Assembly: GCF_023703325.1 (NCBI RefSeq)
Contig: NZ_JAMQGM010000039.1
Span: 1-64,000 of the forward strand
Origin: Streptomyces meridianus
GTDB taxonomy: Bacteria > Actinomycetota > Actinomycetes > Streptomycetales > Streptomycetaceae
DNA length: 64,000 bases
Direction of reading: 5' to 3'
Position 1 is the first letter of the stretch. Every line of letters begins with the position of its first letter. This document shows positions 6,893 to 15,619 of the stretch, one piece after another. A program made the translations under genes and the position numbers. The notes under the pieces were generated by a model. That model was not told the DNA's origin. It ran no database searches and worked only from the letters and a program-made list of their open reading frames with translations.

Positions 6893-7792
6893 TCAACGAG
6901 GGCCGGTGTTCTGTGTCCAGACATCCCGGATCGTTCGGTAGTCGGTCACGACGATTCCCTCCTGCCGGAGCAGGTCGTGTGCCTGCGGGGACATCAGGAA
7001 TTCGTAGTCGGTGCGGCGGACCGGCCAGCCGTCGTCGACCGCCTGCGCGTCCGTGCCGCCGAGGCCGGGGTGGACGGCCCATTCGCTGAGTCCGGCCGGC
7101 AGTTTGTGCAGCAACCGGACGTATCGCGCCGCCTTTCCCTCGAGGTCGAGGGAGAAACTGTCCAGGAAGTCGTTGTCGATGACCGGCAACCCCCGCTGCC
7201 GCATCGCCTGCCGTTCGGGCTCCAGCCAGACCCGGACGGCGAGGCCGTACTCCGCGGCCAGTTCCACGGTGAGATCGAGGATGTCGTCCCGCCCGCCGTC
7301 GGCCAGGCAGTGGAAGTCGAGATGAGTGGGCGTGAGCCCCGCGTTCCCGACGGTGTCGATCTGCGCTCGGAACTCCAGCTCGATCTCGTCGAGACGGGCC
7401 TGACGGAGCAGCGCGGCACGTCCGGCCGGCGTCGGGGCGAACAGGTCGCCTGCCGCGTCGAGCAGCGAGGGGACGTCCTCCCCGGCGGCCATCGGTCCCC
7501 ACCGGAGGCGGGGCGTCTCGCAGACCAGCGTGAGGTGGACCCCGAAGGGGACCCCTGGCCGGCGGCGGAGAAGCCGTATGGCTTCCGGCGCCGCGGGACA
7601 CGGGGTCATCAGGCTGCACGAGGCCGCGATGCCCTGCTCGATGGACTCGATCACAGCGGTGTTGATCGAGGGGTGCGTCCCGAAGTCGTCGCAGTTGACG
7701 ATCAGCACGCGGGCGCCCGGGGGATGCCCCAGTAACTCGCTCGACAGCACCGATGAAATAACGGTCTCGCGTGTCCGGTCGTCTCGGTCCAT
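6893..7792 (-). CDS. ChbG/HpnK (YdjC)-family carbohydrate deacetylase
   Basis: 299 aa from ATG 7792. The metal-binding motif is VLIVNCDDFGTH near the N-terminus. GVHLTLVCETP and THLDFHC supply the histidines expected in the YdjC (alpha/beta)-barrel. YdjC enzymes remove N- or O-acetyl groups from oligosaccharides such as diacetylchitobiose. There is no signal peptide, so it acts in the cytoplasm. Longer in-frame upstream sequence to 7933 is low-complexity and unlikely to be coding. It lies downstream of the ugd operon in the same orientation but is separated by a strong hairpin. Confidence 0.82.
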   Translation of the reverse strand: MDRDDRTRETVISSVLSSELLGHPPGARVLIVNCDDFGTHPSINTAVIESIEQGIAASCSLMTPCPAAPEAIRLLRRRPGVPFGVHLTLVCETPRLRWGPMAAGEDVPSLLDAAGDLFAPTPAGRAALLRQARLDEIELEFRAQIDTVGNAGLTPTHLDFHCLADGGRDDILDLTVELAAEYGLAVRVWLEPERQAMRQRGLPVIDNDFLDSFSLDLEGKAARYVRLLHKLPAGLSEWAVHPGLGGTDAQAVDDGWPVRRTDYEFLMSPQAHDLLRQEGIVVTDYRTIRDVWTQNTGPR

Positions 7793-8114
7793 GCCCTGCA
7801 GTCTGCGACGCCGGGCCGGGAAGGGGCGTCTGTTCTCCCGCCCGTCCCGGCTCGGTCGGCGGAAGGCATACCGGTCATCCGTGACGGCACCGCCGCTCCC
7901 ACTGGAGATGCAGGCTGAGCGCCCCGGGGGCAACCCTCCGGCAGCCCCCGGGGCAGGACGTCATCGACGTCGGCGGACCGGTCGAGCAGTCAACGTCCGT
8001 CCTGCAAGCGGGTCGCGGACGGATGGAGGTACGGGCAGGCCTACCCGAAGGGGGCGGCCCGACCTCACCGGTACCCCCGGCATGTCCGGCCCCGTCCCCC
8101 TCCGGCCGGCCGCG
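7793..8114. other. 322-bp intergenic region with terminator hairpin
   Basis: Between ugd (ends 8115) and the deacetylase start (7792), both minus strand. It contains the 11-bp-arm hairpin at 7921-7954 and presumably the deacetylase promoter. No gene recognised. Confidence 0.5.
7921..7954 (-). terminator. Strong hairpin terminator after ugd
   Basis: GCCCCGGGGGC and its exact complement form 11-bp arms around a 12-nt loop, about 160 nt after the ugd stop in the direction of transcription. Confidence 0.55.
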
Positions 8115-9485
8115 CTACGACACCACGGCGACGCGCTCGGCTGTCGCTGCGGAGGGACGTCCGAGCGCCCGGTAGGACCAGTCCGCCGCCTCCCACCGCG
8201 CACGATCCAGCGTGTTACGCCCATCGATCACGCACTTCTCGTCGACCATGGAACCGAGAACCTCCGGGTCGATCTCCCGGAACTCCTGCCACTCCGTCAG
8301 GTGCAGGATCACATGGGCACCCTGCGCCGCCTCCAGCGCGGACGAGGCGTACGACAGGCCGGGGAATGCCTTGCGGGCGTTGTCCATGGCCTTGGGGTCG
8401 TAGACCGTGACCTGCGCACCCTGCAGCAGGATCTGCGCCGCCACGTTGAGGGCCGGGGAGTCGCGGATGTCGTCCGAGTTGGGCTTGAAGGCAGCACCGA
8501 AGACTGCCACCCGCCGGCCGAGGAAGCTGCCGCCGCACTGCTCGCGGGCCAGTTCCACCGTGCGGGAGCGGCGCCGCATGTTGATGGAGTCCACCTCGCG
8601 CAGGAAGGACAGTGTCCGGCCAGTGCCCAGTTCGTCGGCACGGGCCATGAACGCGCGGATGTCCTTGGGCAGGCAGCCGCCGCCGAACCCGAGGCCCGAG
8701 TTGAGGAACTTGCCCCCGATCCGCTCGTCGTGGGAGAGCGCCTTGCTGAGCTGCACGACGTCGGCACCAGCGCTCTCACAGATCTCGGCCATCGCGTTGA
8801 TGAACGAGATCTTCGTCGCCAGGAACGAGTTCGCGGCGGTCTTCACCAGTTCGGCGGTCGGGAAGTCGGTCACGACCAATGGCACGCCCTGGCCGATCGG
8901 GGTGGCGTAGACCTCCCGGAGCATCGACTCGGCGCGCTCGCTGCGGACGCCCACGACCAGGCGGTCCGGGTGGAGCGTGTCCCCGACCGCGAAGCCCTCG
9001 CGCAGGAACTCCGGGTTCCAGGCCAGTTCCGCCTGGTCTCCGGCCGGGGCAAGCGCTGCGAGGCGCTCGGCGAGACGGTCCGCGCTGCCGACCGGCACGG
9101 TGGACTTGCCCACGACCAGAGTCGGTCGCGTCAGGTGCGGGGCCAGTGCATCGACTGCCGCGTCGACATGGCTCATGTCGGCCGCCGTGCCATCGCGCTG
9201 CTGCGGGGTGTTCACGCACACGAAGTGGACGTCCCCGAACGCGGCGGCCTCCTCCCAGGAGGTGGTGAAGCGCAGGCGTCCGGTGGATCCTTCGAGCCCG
9301 GCGACGTGCTTGGCCAGGAGCTCGTCCAGCCCCGGCTCGTACATCGGTACCCGACCGGCCGACAGGGCAGCGACCTTCTCTGGGACTATGTCCAGACCCA
9401 GCACCTCGAAGCCCAGTTCGGCCATGCACGCGGCGTGCGTGGCGCCCAGGTATCCGGTCCCGATCACGGTGATTGTGGAGACCAT
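8115..9485 (-). CDS. ugd: UDP-glucose 6-dehydrogenase
   Basis: 456 aa from ATG 9485 (AAAGAG 9 nt upstream; an earlier in-frame ATG at 9491 has worse spacing). It oxidises UDP-glucose to UDP-glucuronate with NAD+. The Rossmann motif VIGTGYLG is at residues 6-13. The catalytic cysteine loop GFGGGCLPKD is near residue 265, and the C-terminal UDP-binding domain carries FGAAFKPNSDDIRDSP. Length is normal. It is the last gene of an apparent operon behind the hyaluronan-synthase-like GT2, separated by 144 nt. This suggests it supplies UDP-GlcA to that synthase. GDP-mannose dehydrogenase activity is the alternative; the synthase context favours UDP-glucose. Confidence 0.88.
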   Translation of the reverse strand: MVSTITVIGTGYLGATHAACMAELGFEVLGLDIVPEKVAALSAGRVPMYEPGLDELLAKHVAGLEGSTGRLRFTTSWEEAAAFGDVHFVCVNTPQQRDGTAADMSHVDAAVDALAPHLTRPTLVVGKSTVPVGSADRLAERLAALAPAGDQAELAWNPEFLREGFAVGDTLHPDRLVVGVRSERAESMLREVYATPIGQGVPLVVTDFPTAELVKTAANSFLATKISFINAMAEICESAGADVVQLSKALSHDERIGGKFLNSGLGFGGGCLPKDIRAFMARADELGTGRTLSFLREVDSINMRRRSRTVELAREQCGGSFLGRRVAVFGAAFKPNSDDIRDSPALNVAAQILLQGAQVTVYDPKAMDNARKAFPGLSYASSALEAAQGAHVILHLTEWQEFREIDPEVLGSMVDEKCVIDGRNTLDRARWEAADWSYRALGRPSAATAERVAVVS

Positions 9486-9629
9486 GAACATCAACTCTTT
9501 CGAATGCAGTGTGTTTTCGACCGCGATCGTCCGGCGCCCGGGCCGTTCCGAGGGCATCGGTACGGCGACGCGATCACGTGTGCGAGTGACGGGCGTGCAC
9601 CTCGGCTCGTTCCAAGACGGGCCCGTCCG

Positions 9630-11048
9630 TCAGGCGGGCTGCTTGACGGCCTCGATTGTCGAAGCCGCGCCGGTCGGCCGGCCCAGGGAGACCTCGGCGC
9701 CGTTCTGACGCGTACCCCAGCCGGTGTTGGCGCAGGTGGCGATGCCGTACCAGCGCAGCCAGCGCAGGACGGTCCAGGCGAGGACGATCGCCAGCGGCAT
9801 GGCGAGCCAGGTCAGCACGCGCGACCGGATGCGCTCGTCCGTTCTGATCACGCCCAGGTAGCGCAGGCCCTGGGCCCAGCCGATGAGGAACGGGATCAGG
9901 AGCATCGACGCGGGAGGCAGGTTGTTGTAGGCGATCGGTTCCACCAGCAGCAGCCACACCATGACCGCCTGGACCAGCACCATCTGGTACCAGCGCATGA
10001 GGTGCAGCCAGAACGCGGGCCGGTCCAGCGGGAGATAGCGCATGCGCCACACCGAGCGGATCGTCGAGCCGCGCATCCACCGCAGGTACATGCGGGTGAA
10101 GTGCCCCCACTTCTCGGGCATCGCGGAGAAGACGATGGCGGACGGCTGCTGAACGGTCAGCCCTCGCATCTGTGCGTAGAGGGTGAGCAGGCTGTCGTCG
10201 CTGAACACCACCGGACGGCCCATGAACGTCTCGTTCAGGTAGGAGTCCAGGTTGTCCCGGACGACTCCGGCCCGATAGGCGGCCAGGGGACCGGAGTTCA
10301 CGATGACGGACCCCATCGCGGACTGCCCTGACCGGTCGACGAGCTGGGATGTGACGAACCACAGGTCGGTGATCCTGGCCAGCAGGTTCACCCGGTTGTT
10401 CGTCGCGATCACGATGCCCGCGACCGACTGCACCCTGGGGCGGACGAAGGGGATCAGCACCTGCTCGATGGCGTTGGGCGCGAGGCAGGAGTCCGAGTCC
10501 ACCGTGACGTAGACGTCGGCCTCGGGGCTGGCCCGCGCCGCGTGGGCCTGGGCATGCCGCTTGCCCCCGTTGGGAACGCGCTGCCAGGTGGTGACGATTC
10601 CGGCGAGACGGGCCTCCTGTTCCCACCAGCCGCGCACGTCGGCGTAGTCGGTGTTCGTCGAGCCGTCGTCCACGATGTGGACGGAGTCGGGCAGGCGTGT
10701 CTGGCGCAGAAAGGATTCCAGTCCCAGCCTGAGATACCCCGGGTCCTCGTTGAAGGCCGGTACCAGGACGGCCACATGGAGCTGTGCGAGCTGTCGAGCG
10801 CCTCGGGCGGTCAGCTTCCTTGGTCGCTCCACGTGGTACAGCAACGTCTGGACGAGGAAGATTCCGAAGAGGGACAGCCAGACCGGGGCCAGCCGGCCGA
10901 TGGAGTGCTCGCTGTAGCGGGATGCCTCGACGGCGTGGTGCAAAGTCCACGCGGCGGCGAGTACCAGGACGACGATGCCCATCAGCACTGTGACGGAACG
11001 GTGCTGATGGGCCCCGAGAACGGGCGTCCTGCGGCGTCGCCCGCTCAC
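9630..11048 (-). CDS. Membrane glycosyltransferase family 2, hyaluronan-synthase-like
   Basis: 472 aa, GTG 11048, overlapping the upstream small ORF by 4 nt (GTGA). Two N-terminal membrane segments (about 20-38, 54-71), a GT2 domain and about three C-terminal segments (about 345-430) give the topology of processive synthases. Catalytic motifs in order are VDDGS (126-130), VDSDS (DxD, 183-187), NSGPLAAYR (251-259), SDDSLLT (283-289; GDDRxLT in HAS) and RWMRGS (323-328; the acceptor-binding RW motif). This pattern is closer to HAS/NodC than to cellulose synthase. With ugd next door the product could contain glucuronate. Product identity is inferred, not seen. Confidence 0.78.
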   Translation of the reverse strand: MSGRRRRTPVLGAHQHRSVTVLMGIVVLVLAAAWTLHHAVEASRYSEHSIGRLAPVWLSLFGIFLVQTLLYHVERPRKLTARGARQLAQLHVAVLVPAFNEDPGYLRLGLESFLRQTRLPDSVHIVDDGSTNTDYADVRGWWEQEARLAGIVTTWQRVPNGGKRHAQAHAARASPEADVYVTVDSDSCLAPNAIEQVLIPFVRPRVQSVAGIVIATNNRVNLLARITDLWFVTSQLVDRSGQSAMGSVIVNSGPLAAYRAGVVRDNLDSYLNETFMGRPVVFSDDSLLTLYAQMRGLTVQQPSAIVFSAMPEKWGHFTRMYLRWMRGSTIRSVWRMRYLPLDRPAFWLHLMRWYQMVLVQAVMVWLLLVEPIAYNNLPPASMLLIPFLIGWAQGLRYLGVIRTDERIRSRVLTWLAMPLAIVLAWTVLRWLRWYGIATCANTGWGTRQNGAEVSLGRPTGAASTIEAVKQPA

Positions 11049-11215
11049 TTCTCGCCGACAGCGCGATCAGCGCGGAAGCGGAAGCGGATGAGGCCGACAC
11101 CCAGGAGAAGTGCGGCCGCCGCGGCGCCGAGCATCCAGCTGCCGACGTAGAACGTCGTGCCGCCTATGACCAGAGCCCCGGCGCCGGTCTGGGCGAGCTG
11201 CCCGTAGTCAGACAT
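11045..11215 (-). CDS. 56-aa membrane micropeptide with LAQTG motif
   Basis: ATG 11215 behind a strong GAGGGGGGA ribosome site. The peptide starts MSDYGQLAQTGAG, continues with about 35 largely hydrophobic residues and ends in a basic RFRFRADR tail. That layout equals a bare class-E-sortase sorting signal (LAxTG, hydrophobic span, positive tail) with almost nothing before it and no export signal. Its stop overlaps the GT2 start (GTGA), so the two are translationally coupled. It may be a small subunit or regulator of the synthase, or a two-segment membrane peptide that only resembles a sorting signal. Function unknown. Confidence 0.7.
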   Translation of the reverse strand: MSDYGQLAQTGAGALVIGGTTFYVGSWMLGAAAAALLLGVGLIRFRFRADRAVGEK

Positions 11216-11259
11216 GAGGTCCCCCCTCGTGTGAAGATTATGCGATGATTCTTTGGTCA

Positions 11260-11288
11260 ACTATACGGGTTTGTAGAGGCATTGTGAG
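11260..11288 (-). promoter_or_regulatory. Candidate promoter for the LAQTG/GT2/ugd operon
   Basis: On the minus strand a TATAGT -10 (11265-11260) stands 17 nt after a weak CTCACA -35 (11288-11283). It lies in an unusually AT-rich stretch 45 nt upstream of the micropeptide start. Confidence 0.3.
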
Positions 11289-11465
11289 CATTTTGCTGCC
11301 TTGGCTCTCTCGAAGCTTGCTTTCGGGATACGGATGCGCAGGTCGCTTCGACGATCCGGCCGGTCGAGGGGCCGAGTCGCGTCCGTTGGCCGGTGTCGGG
11401 AAACGATCCGATGCGCTCGTGGAGTGACCTCGGTCGCACGGTCCAACGGGTCCGCATGTGTCGGC

Positions 11466-11960
11466 TCAACTGTGCTGCCGGATGTAGCCGTTGCCGTCGG
11501 AGTCGGATCCGCTCCCGGTGCAGGAGTGCACATCCGCGCGGCTGTCAGAGGGCTTGTCGAGGTAGACCGTGTCGCGGTCGTTGTTCCACAGGAAGCTGCA
11601 GCTTCCGCGGTAGGCGACGTTCTTCGCGTCGGGGTCGGCGCCGCGCCCGCCGCGGAGCTTCACGTAGTCACTGGGCTGGAGGGTGTGGCTCGCGGTGAAG
11701 GCGAAGCGGTTTCCGGAGGCATCCTTGACGACGTAGCCCTTGAGGTTGACGGTCACCGACGGCGAGTAGTTCTTGATGGTCAGGTACTCCTCGTCCGTGT
11801 TGCCCGAGGAGTGGCCGTTGGAGTCCCGGCCGGGGCGTCGTACTGGATCCCGCGAACCTTCGACGCCGAGCTGTACTCGGTGGCCTGGGCTGGAGGTGCC
11901 GAGGAGGGGGCCCGGGGCGCCGGCGGCTACGGCGGCGTTCAGGGCGTGGCGCTTGTGCAA
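11466..11960 (-). CDS. Secreted lamin-tail-domain protein, probably doubly frameshifted
   Basis: 164 codons from TTG 11960 (GAGAGGGATTTCC precedes it). The C-terminal two-thirds is a lamin-tail (LTD) beta-sandwich: DEEYLTIKNYSPSVTVNLKG, then YVVKDASGNRFAF, LQPSDYVKLRGGRG and FLWNNDRDTVYL. The N-terminus LHKRHALNAAVAAGA starts like a signal peptide. The stretch between does not fit the family, but the +1 frame there reads PPAQATEYSSASKVRGIQYD, exactly what is expected. Two compensating indels, near 11896-11920 and 11825-11835, would explain this. LTD domains are found on secreted nucleases and surface proteins; the role is unknown. Confidence 0.65.
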   Translation of the reverse strand: MHKRHALNAAVAAGAPGPLLGTSSPGHRVQLGVEGSRDPVRRPGRDSNGHSSGNTDEEYLTIKNYSPSVTVNLKGYVVKDASGNRFAFTASHTLQPSDYVKLRGGRGADPDAKNVAYRGSCSFLWNNDRDTVYLDKPSDSRADVHSCTGSGSDSDGNGYIRQHS

Positions 11961-12161
11961 GGAAATCCCTCTCGGAGTCACATGAAACCGCGATTCGTGT
12001 GAACGACTCGTGAGGGATTGTGATGGTTGCGCGGTGAGCAAAACTGGCCACAGAACGACGTGAAACATGTGCCGTCGGGCAGGTCCCAGGTGAGGACCAC
12101 GGGGATGTCTGCTCCCCGGACATCCCCGCGGCGTACAGGTGTGCCGACCCTCCGGTGGGGT

Positions 12162-12782
12162 TTATTCGAACCGCGTCGTGTCGCCCGCGCCCCGGCGGAC
12201 GATCTCGGCCTCGCCCTCGGAGAAGTCGATGACCGTGGTGGGCTCGGTGCCGCAGTCGCCCGAGTCGAGAACGGCGTCCACCACGTGGTCGAGACGCTCC
12301 TTGATCTCCCAGCCCTGGGTCATCGGCTCCTCGTCGTCGGGCAGCAACAGCGTGCTCGACAGGAGCGGTTCACCGAGTTCGGTGAGCAGGGCCTGGGTGA
12401 CGACGTGGTCCGGGATCCGGACCCCGACGGTCTTCTTCTTCGGGTGCAGCAGCAGGCGGGGCACCTCCTTCGTTGCGGGGAGGATGAAGGTGTAGCTGCC
12501 GGGCGTCGCCGCCTTGATCGCGCGGAACACGTCGTTGTCGACGCGCACGAACTGGCTCATCTGCGCGAAGTTCTGGCACACGAGGGTGAAGTGGTGGCGG
12601 TCGTCCAGGTTCCTGATCGACCGGATCCGGCCGATGCCGTCACGGTTGCCCAGCTGGCAGCCGAGCGCGAAACACGAGTCCGTCGGGTACGCGACGAGCG
12701 CGCCGGACCGGATGCTGTCGACCACGTTGCCGATGGTGCGCTGCTGGGGATTCTCGGGGTGCACGTCGAAGTACTTCGCCAT
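12162..12782 (-). CDS. Sua5/YciO/YrdC-family protein (threonylcarbamoyl-AMP synthase-like)
   Basis: 206 aa. It shows the YrdC nucleotide/threonine pocket: SGALVAYPTDSCFALGCQLG near the N-terminus, then RNLDDRHHFTLVC (KxR-type loop with altered lysines) and TPGSYTFILPATKEVPR, then VGVRIPDH. It contains only the YrdC domain, with no Sua5 extension. The pattern FALGCQLGNRDGI is closer to YciO than to TsaC, so a role in tRNA t6A synthesis is possible but unproven. It stands alone between the LTD gene and the LysR gene, which share its orientation. Confidence 0.85.
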   Translation of the reverse strand: MAKYFDVHPENPQQRTIGNVVDSIRSGALVAYPTDSCFALGCQLGNRDGIGRIRSIRNLDDRHHFTLVCQNFAQMSQFVRVDNDVFRAIKAATPGSYTFILPATKEVPRLLLHPKKKTVGVRIPDHVVTQALLTELGEPLLSSTLLLPDDEEPMTQGWEIKERLDHVVDAVLDSGDCGTEPTTVIDFSEGEAEIVRRGAGDTTRFE

Positions 12783-12895
12783 CCGCCGACCCTACGCGAC
12801 GAGGTCGCCCGTGGTCAGGGTCGGAACGGTGTCGAGGGGCCGCAATGGCAATCAGGCCGGGGTCCGGGGCCGCGGGGGAGCCGCTGCGTCTTACC

Positions 12896-13828
12896 TCACG
12901 ACGGGATGCGCAACTCCGGGGGGACGGCGGCGCGCAGGGCAGTGGTGATCGCGGCGACGGCGGGGTGTCCGGCGGCGCCGCGACGGAACGCGATCCTGGT
13001 ACGCCGATGAATCGGCAGTCGGGTCAGCGTCACTCCCGGCACCGGTTTCCCCACGCCGAGTTCAGGCACCAGAGCAACGCCCTGTCCGGCCGCGACCAGG
13101 GCCAGCACGGTGGCGAACTCGTCGACCTGATGCCGGGTGCGCGGAGTGAAGCCGGCGGCCTGGCAGGCGCGGAGCGTCATCGCGTGGCAGAGGGTGCCCG
13201 GGGTCGCCGTGATCCAGGGCGCGTCGCGCCAGTGGGAGACCGCCGCGCCCTCGGCTGTCCCGCACGCCCCCGCGGGGGTCCCCGCGAAAGCCCCCGCTGA
13301 GGGCGCGGCGAGCGAGAGGGACTCGGTGCAGAGGGGTTCGGTGGCCAGGCCCGGCTCCGCGGGGGACGGCACGAAGTCGTAGTCGTGGACGAGGGCCACG
13401 TCCAGCTCACCCGCCCGCAGGGCGTTGGCGACACCCGCCGGGTCGATCTCCGAGACCATCGGCTCCAGGCCGGGGTGATGAACGGCGAGCGTGGTCAGCG
13501 CGGTCGGGACGATCGCCCGCGCCGCGGTCGGAAACGTCCCGATTCGCAGCGGGCCCGCCAGACCCCGGCGGGCATCGACCAGCTCCGCCGAGGCCTGTTC
13601 CAGACGCTCGAGCACCACCTCCGCGTGCCGGACCAGATTCCGGCCCGCAGGGGTGAGGACGACCCGACGCCCCGTCCGTTCCAACAGCGCCACGCCCGCC
13701 TCGCGTTCGAGCGCACTGAGCTGTTGCGACACCGCAGAAGGGGTGAACGCGAGGGCATCGGCGACGGCAGCGATGGTGCCGCGCAGGGACAGTTCCCGCA
13801 GCAGGCGCAGTCGTCGCACGTCGAGCAT
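12896..13828 (-). CDS. LysR-family transcriptional regulator
   Basis: 310 aa from ATG 13828 (a GTG six bases earlier is also possible). The winged HTH lies at residues about 1-60 (LRELSLRGTIAAVADALAFT, SAVSQQLSALEREAGVALLE). The periplasmic-binding-like effector domain starts with GPLRIGTFPTAARAIVP. An Ala/Gly-rich insertion near residue 185 is unusual. Divergent from a DapA-like gene whose start is about 50 bp away, the classic LysR arrangement in which the regulator activates its neighbour. The effector is unknown. Confidence 0.87.
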   Translation of the reverse strand: MLDVRRLRLLRELSLRGTIAAVADALAFTPSAVSQQLSALEREAGVALLERTGRRVVLTPAGRNLVRHAEVVLERLEQASAELVDARRGLAGPLRIGTFPTAARAIVPTALTTLAVHHPGLEPMVSEIDPAGVANALRAGELDVALVHDYDFVPSPAEPGLATEPLCTESLSLAAPSAGAFAGTPAGACGTAEGAAVSHWRDAPWITATPGTLCHAMTLRACQAAGFTPRTRHQVDEFATVLALVAAGQGVALVPELGVGKPVPGVTLTRLPIHRRTRIAFRRGAAGHPAVAAITTALRAAVPPELRIPS

Positions 13829-13875
13829 CAGCACAGCTTATGCTGAGACCAAGAAAAGCGAACTGGACCTACCGC

Positions 13876-14826
13876 ATGGCCTGGGCCACCCTCGTGCGCA
13901 TGGTTCAGGACGCGTCCCCGCGCGGGATTTTCGTGCCGCTCGTCACCCCGTTCACCACCGATGGCCGGATTGCGGTGGACGCCCTGGAAGGGCTTGCCCA
14001 CGGAGTGCTGGAGGCGGGGGCCGACGGGCTCGTCGCACTCGGTTCCACCGGTGAGGCTGCCGCACTCGACACCGAGGAGAAAGCGGCGGTCATCGACGTG
14101 TGCGCCCGGGTGTGCCGGGAACGGCACGCATCCCTGCTGATCGGCGCGGGGAGCAACGACACGCGCAGCAGCGCGCTGGCCCTCGCCGAGCTGAAGCGGT
14201 GGCCGGAGGCGACCGGGGCGCTCGTGGCGGTGCCGTACTTCACCCGCCCGTCCGAGGCCGGGGTCCTGGCGCACTTCACGCGGCTGGCGGCGACGAGTCC
14301 CGTCCCGCTGGTCATCTACCACATCCCGTATCGCACCGCGCAACCGCTCGGGGCAGCCACGCTGCGGTCGCTGGCCACCCTGAGCGGGGTGAGCGGGGTC
14401 AAGTACGCGACGGGCGGCGTCGACCAGCCGGTCCTGGACCTCCTCGGTGACCTGCCGCCGCAGTTCTCGGTGCTGGCCGGCGACGACCTGTTCCTCTCCC
14501 CGATGCTGGCCCTCGGCGCCGCCGGCGGCATCCTCGCCTCGGCACACCTGGCCACCGGCCGTTTCACCGAACTCGCCACGGCCTGGCGCACCGGTGATGT
14601 GACGAGGGCCCGGCTGCTCGGCCACGCGCTGGCCAGGCTCTCGGCCGCCGCCTTCGCCGAGCCCAACCCCACAGTGATCAAGGGGGTGTTGTATGCCCAG
14701 GGCCGCATCCCCACCCCGGACGTCCGGCTGCCGCTGCTGCCCGCCCGCCCGGCCTCGGTGGAGGCGGCGCTGAGCGTGCTCATGCATCTCGCGGTCCCCG
14801 AGGTGCCGACGGCGGAACGTCGCTAG
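13876..14826 (+). CDS. Dihydrodipicolinate synthase-family aldolase (DapA/NAL superfamily)
   Basis: About 316 aa; ATG 13876 chosen, though 13840 and an internal ATG near 13900 are possible and no start has a strong ribosome site. Class I aldolase TIM barrel: GIFVPLVTPFTTDGRI, the GSTGEAAAL loop, catalytic Tyr in VIYHIPYRT and the Schiff-base Lys in GVSGVKYATGG. The housekeeping dapA usually lies elsewhere. The divergent LysR partner suggests a catabolic aldolase or hydratase acting on a 2-keto sugar acid. Substrate cannot be read from sequence. Confidence 0.85.
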   Translation: MAWATLVRMVQDASPRGIFVPLVTPFTTDGRIAVDALEGLAHGVLEAGADGLVALGSTGEAAALDTEEKAAVIDVCARVCRERHASLLIGAGSNDTRSSALALAELKRWPEATGALVAVPYFTRPSEAGVLAHFTRLAATSPVPLVIYHIPYRTAQPLGAATLRSLATLSGVSGVKYATGGVDQPVLDLLGDLPPQFSVLAGDDLFLSPMLALGAAGGILASAHLATGRFTELATAWRTGDVTRARLLGHALARLSAAAFAEPNPTVIKGVLYAQGRIPTPDVRLPLLPARPASVEAALSVLMHLAVPEVPTAERR

Positions 14827-14835
14827 CGTCGGTGC

Positions 14836-15369
14836 ATGCAGACACCACCGGAGCGCGTGCCCGCTGTCCTGGACGGCCCCGGCGTCGATGTCGACGACCC
14901 GCGCGAGCTGCTCATCGGCTACCTCGACTGGTACCGCGAGGCACTGATGCGGAAGATCGCGGGGCTGTCGGACGAGCAACTGCGCACCCCGGTCGAGCCG
15001 CTGGGGTGGTCGCCACTGGGCCTCGTCAAACACCTCGGCTGGGTCGAGCGGCGGTGGATGCGCTGGGGGTTCGCCGCCGAAAGCGTCCCCGCGTACCTCC
15101 CGGGTGGTGACGATGCCGAGTGGGACGCCCCCAAGGGGCAGTCGGCCGATGAGGTCCTGGCCGACTACAGAGTCGAGCTGAACACCTCACGGGCATTGGC
15201 CGCCGATGCCGCCCTGGCCGACCGGGCCCGTATCGGCGGCCGTTTCCGGACGGCCGAGGAGGCGCCGGCTCTCGGGCGGATCCTGTTCCACCTGCTCCAG
15301 GAGTACGCGCGCCACGTCGGGCAGTTGGACGTCGCCCGGGAGCTCATCGACGGAGAGACCGGCGAGTGA
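14836..15369 (+). CDS. DinB/DUF664-family protein
   Basis: 177 aa, starting 9 nt after the DapA-like stop. Features of the actinobacterial DUF664 branch: LLIGYLDWYREALMRKIAGL at the N-terminus, WSPLGLVKHLGWVERRWMRW with the first metal-ligand His, and FHLLQEYARHVGQLDVAREL with the C-terminal His pair. A four-helix bundle that probably binds a divalent metal and possibly mycothiol. It is a second DinB-superfamily gene in this window (the other is at 5154-5681), from a different branch. Confidence 0.82.
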   Translation: MQTPPERVPAVLDGPGVDVDDPRELLIGYLDWYREALMRKIAGLSDEQLRTPVEPLGWSPLGLVKHLGWVERRWMRWGFAAESVPAYLPGGDDAEWDAPKGQSADEVLADYRVELNTSRALAADAALADRARIGGRFRTAEEAPALGRILFHLLQEYARHVGQLDVARELIDGETGE

Positions 15370-15619
15370 CGGACCGGTGAGCGGCGGTCGGCGCCTGCCC
15401 CGACAGCGCCGTAATCGCCATCCCCGATACACCGTGTTCGACGGTGTTGGCCTCGCGTGATGCCCGTGCGGTTGCCACTCCCAGGCCGAATGGTCCCGTT
15501 GGGTCAGGATGCTGACGGAGAGCTGACGAAGGGCTCCTGGAGACGAGGCCCCGAGTGACGGTCCTCGCCCCGCGGTTTCCGGTCCGGAGCCGCGGACCGG
15601 AAACCGCGGCGACGGACAA

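Noticed and set aside
7530..10331. A 933-codon plus-strand open frame
   Set aside because: It is antisense to the deacetylase, ugd and GT2 genes, all of which show catalytic motifs on the minus strand; the frame is an effect of high GC.
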